The position numbers and the translations under genes are program-made. 32,395 nt of DNA from a virus. Where the stretch lies: positions 1 through 32,395 of IMG/VR virus record IMGVR_UViG_3300042368_000342; one strand, given 5' to 3'. This document shows, one piece after another, positions 30,270 through 32,395 of this stretch (its first letter is position 1; each line of letters begins with the position of its first letter). Below the pieces are notes generated by a model. It did not search any database. It had not been told where the DNA came from and saw only the letters and a program-made list of their open reading frames with translations.

Positions 30270-31019
30270 ATGGACACACAGGACACACAATTAGATACCT
30301 TCCCCGTCAGCTTCTGCGTTATCGCATCGCATGACGACATGCACAAGAGCATGCAGGGCATGCTCCGCTCACTACCAAAGAATGCAGAGGTTTGCATCCT
30401 GCTAAATAAGCAGGGGCGCGAGCATCACGTAAGCGATGTTGTAGAGCATACCGACGAACATCATACGATCCGCTCGCGTGAGTGGACGTACGAGAAGGCA
30501 AAATTTAGCTTTGCACAAGCTCGCAATCTATGCGGTCAGATGGCAACGAAGGAATGGATATTCTGGATGGACTGCGACGAGTACCTATGCGAGCAACAGC
30601 ACGAAGGCATAGCAGAGGCAACGCAACGCCACGGCGGCGGCGTAGGTGGTTTTATGGCAGGGCAAGCGTCGCTATCATGCTATAAGAAGCTGATCGGCGA
30701 AGCTAACGAAAACGAATACTTTAACATCGGGCAATTGCGGATGTACCGTAACACTCCAGAGTTTTACTGGGAAGGTTACGCACACGAGCAGATTGCACAC
30801 ACTATCCGCGGCGCTGGTTACAGCATCGTAGATACAACTATCACAATCGCACACAATGGTTACAGCGGCGAAAGTGAAGTGCTCAAGAAGAAGCTCATAC
30901 GCAATACCACTCTGATCGGCAGATGGTTAGCAGAGAACAACGAAGAGCACGGACTGCATACATTCTATCGCGATACATACGTGCGCGATTTAACAGCACT
31001 AATAAAAATGGAGAAATGA
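30270..31019 (+). CDS. GT2-type glycosyltransferase
   Basis: A protein of 249 aa, GT-A fold by eye. The N-terminal strand (VSFCVIAS) is followed by FSFAQARNLC and the donor/metal site FWMDCDEYL with D101-C-D103. This matches the D-F-S-x-A-R-N ... D-A-D-E pattern of family 2 transferases related to WcaE/LPS glucosyltransferases. A conserved-like HNGYS near residue 190 and RNTTLIGRWL later are also typical. It would transfer a sugar from an NDP-sugar. AGGA before ATG 30270 serves as ribosome site. It lies between tail terminator and major tail protein, so its acceptor could be a virion protein. Confidence 0.82.
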   Translation: MDTQDTQLDTFPVSFCVIASHDDMHKSMQGMLRSLPKNAEVCILLNKQGREHHVSDVVEHTDEHHTIRSREWTYEKAKFSFAQARNLCGQMATKEWIFWMDCDEYLCEQQHEGIAEATQRHGGGVGGFMAGQASLSCYKKLIGEANENEYFNIGQLRMYRNTPEFYWEGYAHEQIAHTIRGAGYSIVDTTITIAHNGYSGESEVLKKKLIRNTTLIGRWLAENNEEHGLHTFYRDTYVRDLTALIKMEK

Positions 31020-31020
31020 A

Positions 31021-31620
31021 ATGGCACTATCTGGTTTCGTGATCAATGGTGGACGTAAGGCAGAGTTCTTTACGGTTACCGTTGGCACAACACAGACAAC
31101 CTTTGCATCGACTACTCCCGTCTATTCATGTGATTCACAAATCACGTCAGACGGAGCCAATGATGACAACGGTATTCGCACATGGACGCTCGACCAAGTA
31201 CAAGCAGACAAGCTGTACTGGGACTTCGTTCAGACGTATGCACCGGCTTCTACATCATCAGCTACAACAGAAGAGTTGACGATGGAAGACGGCGAAATTG
31301 TAGCGGGCACATCAGCGGGCAGCACGACACTTGCTATGCTTGTACGTGGCGCAACGATCAAAGACGGGCCGGGCAACGGCAAGCGCCTTGCATGGGCTGG
31401 ACTCGTTAAGGTTTCAAAGTCATCTGGCTCTGTAAACTTTGCTGGTACTGCTTACGTTAAGCCAACGCTTACAGCTATCGCAACAAGCATCACGACTAAT
31501 CTTGTAGTTCCGTCAGGTGCTCTTACTAGCTACGTCGGGCTTACATCTACATCAATCACAACGGTCACAATTTCAGCCTCTACGCATCCCTATGGTAAGA
31601 TGCTGGTTGAACTTGAGTAA
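31021..31620 (+). CDS. Major tail protein (tube)
   Basis: A protein of 199 aa, Thr/Ser/Ala-rich and beta-prone. It lies between the tail terminator (with a glycosyltransferase in between) and the tail chaperones and tape measure, the standard place for the tube protein. The start has GAGAAATGAA just before ATG 31021, one base after the preceding stop. The C-terminal third is especially Ser/Thr-rich and could be a surface domain. A terminator-like hairpin follows. Confidence 0.85.
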   Translation: MALSGFVINGGRKAEFFTVTVGTTQTTFASTTPVYSCDSQITSDGANDDNGIRTWTLDQVQADKLYWDFVQTYAPASTSSATTEELTMEDGEIVAGTSAGSTTLAMLVRGATIKDGPGNGKRLAWAGLVKVSKSSGSVNFAGTAYVKPTLTAIATSITTNLVVPSGALTSYVGLTSTSITTVTISASTHPYGKMLVELE

Positions 31621-31643
31621 TCTAGCGTAGGAATACGCATACT

Positions 31644-31695
31644 GGGGGCTGGTGCTGGCGATCTGTGTCCCGTCAGTTACTGGCCCCCTATTTTT
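31644..31695 (+). terminator. Terminator-like hairpin after the major tail gene
   Basis: GGGGGC (31644-31649) pairs with GCCCCC (31683-31688), with an inner stem CTGGC/GTCAG (31655-31659/31672-31676, one G-U), followed by TATTTTT. Just upstream GCGTA (31625-31629) and TACGC (31634-31638) form a second hairpin with a GGAA loop. This could reduce transcription into the chaperone genes, leaving more major tail mRNA. Confidence 0.55.
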
Positions 31696-31706
31696 AAGGA
31701 CACACA

Positions 31707-32318
31707 ATGAAACTAAACGGCATAGAAATAGACCATCTGCCAGTCACGCTCCGCAATCAACAGATTTGCAAGGACTGGTATCAGCGCATAAGCAATCACA
31801 TACAGCAAAGAAGCGTCGAGTATATGCTCCGCACGATTGCACGATTGCGGCACGGTAGCGAAGAGTTAGCAGAGCTAATCGACGAAGTGGGCATGGTCAA
31901 CAACGTAACGCTTCAGGCGCGAATTGTGGCCCTAACAGAAGCACATAAGGCGCAGCACGATTACGAGAACGAACAGCGCAAAGCAGCAAAGCAAGCCGAG
32001 CTGGAATACGAACCAATGACAGCGGAAGCAGCAAAGGCCATAGCCGAGCAGGAACTGAAAGACTCGCTCGTTGTGCTGTTAAAAGACAACCCCGAAATAG
32101 GTCGTCAGATGTACTTTAACTTGGACGCTTTCCCGCAGACGATGGAGTCTATGCTGATGGGCATTGACTGCATACGCGCTACGGTCGATTATAGCAAGCT
32201 ATCAGAGCATGAATCGGATGCTATCAAGAGCGCAAACGATAGCGAATTCTGGCAGGACGTGACGGCCTCGGAGGTGGCTCAATACGTCAATCGATTTCGC
32301 AGCTCACACAAGCAATGA
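31707..32318 (+). CDS. Tail assembly chaperone A
   Basis: A protein of 203 aa, homologous along its length to the 145-aa product at 414-851 but with an extra acidic/lysine-rich helical insert at about 75-125 (AHKAQHDYENEQRKAAKQAE region). The shared C-terminal block is QTMESMLMGIDCIRATVDYSK then FWQDVTASEVAQY, read in pieces. ATG 31707 is preceded by AAGGACACACA, identical to the paralogue's start context. The gene follows the major tail gene and its hairpin and crosses the contig junction. A chaperone role for the tape measure is inferred from gene order. Confidence 0.78.
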   Translation: MKLNGIEIDHLPVTLRNQQICKDWYQRISNHIQQRSVEYMLRTIARLRHGSEELAELIDEVGMVNNVTLQARIVALTEAHKAQHDYENEQRKAAKQAELEYEPMTAEAAKAIAEQELKDSLVVLLKDNPEIGRQMYFNLDAFPQTMESMLMGIDCIRATVDYSKLSEHESDAIKSANDSEFWQDVTASEVAQYVNRFRSSHKQ

Positions 32319-32395
32319 GTTGTACGAAGTTTGGCGGGTGACGATGTGGAAAATTCACGAAGTGAAGCTGTTAGACAAGTACGGTTTCTCGCAAG
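32259..32395. repeat. Terminal overlap (right copy)
   Basis: This copy matches bases 1-137 except for two third-codon-position differences at 32385 and 32391. It contains the end of chaperone A and the first part of the small gene that is complete at 86-424. Confidence 0.9.
32344..32395 (+). CDS. 5' fragment of the small tail gene (partial copy of 86-424)
   Basis: ATG 32344 corresponds to ATG 86. The fragment encodes MWKIHEVKLLDKYGFSQ before the window ends and is identical in protein to the left copy despite two base differences. Confidence 0.85.
   Translation, partial: MWKIHEVKLLDKYGFSQ

Noticed and set aside
1-32395. CRISPR array, tRNA genes, integrase or attachment site
   Set aside because: No repeat-spacer pattern, cloverleaf with T-loop, recombinase motif or att-like duplicate was seen on either strand.

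Overview
The window is a complete, circularly closed genome of a tailed phage with siphovirus-type morphology, unit length about 32,258 bp. Its first 137 bases recur at its end (32259-32395) with two silent differences. Every credible gene is on the + strand, usually joined by ATGA, TAATG or GTGA overlaps. I see no tRNA, CRISPR array, insertion sequence, integrase or clear lysogeny repressor. The host is probably a member of Bacteroidota. The evidence is a DUF3127-type OB-fold SSB-like protein ending in DLPF and an early-region promoter of the form TTG-N19-TAnnTTTG. Some genes also have good Shine-Dalgarno sequences.

Layout, following the circle from packaging: small and large terminase (18.5-20.1 kb); a portal fused to a MuF-like domain, prohead protease, HK97-fold major capsid protein and a capsid-associated protein (20.1-24.8 kb); a block of small beta-rich, fibre-like proteins ending in a mosaic receptor-binding candidate (24.9-27.6 kb); small membrane or holin-like proteins (27.6-28.7 kb); head-tail connector, head closure and tail terminator (28.7-30.3 kb); a GT2-type glycosyltransferase (30.3-31.0 kb); major tail protein; two paralogous tail-assembly chaperones flanking a third small gene, spanning the contig junction; then tape measure and tail-tip or fibre genes (0.85-8.1 kb). 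The late block closes with a metallophosphoesterase, an HExxH metallopeptidase and a CHAP-type endolysin (8.1-9.9 kb). A terminator-like hairpin and the promoter at about 9.9 kb separate this from the early/replication block (9.97-18.5 kb). That block holds small unknown proteins, Gp157, a candidate recombination protein, the SSB-like protein, a VRR-NUC-type nuclease, dCMP deaminase, a methyltransferase-like protein, an HNH endonuclease, a replication initiator and a DnaA domain-IV-like protein.

The main non-coding signals are: (1) an exact match to the bacterial chromosomal parS consensus at 28288-28303, although I see no ParA or ParB gene; (2) an 11-bp-period array of AACACACG inside the replication initiator gene, followed by an A-rich tract, arranged like the lambda origin within gene O; (3) a riboswitch- or attenuator-like leader upstream of that initiator, with a 9-bp stem that excludes an intrinsic terminator; (4) a second leader with alternative pairings at 13443-13533; (5) strong hairpins after the capsid genes and after the major tail protein gene; and (6) an intrinsic terminator facing the minus strand at 14246-14283.

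Functions are inferred from motifs read by eye. No database search was run.
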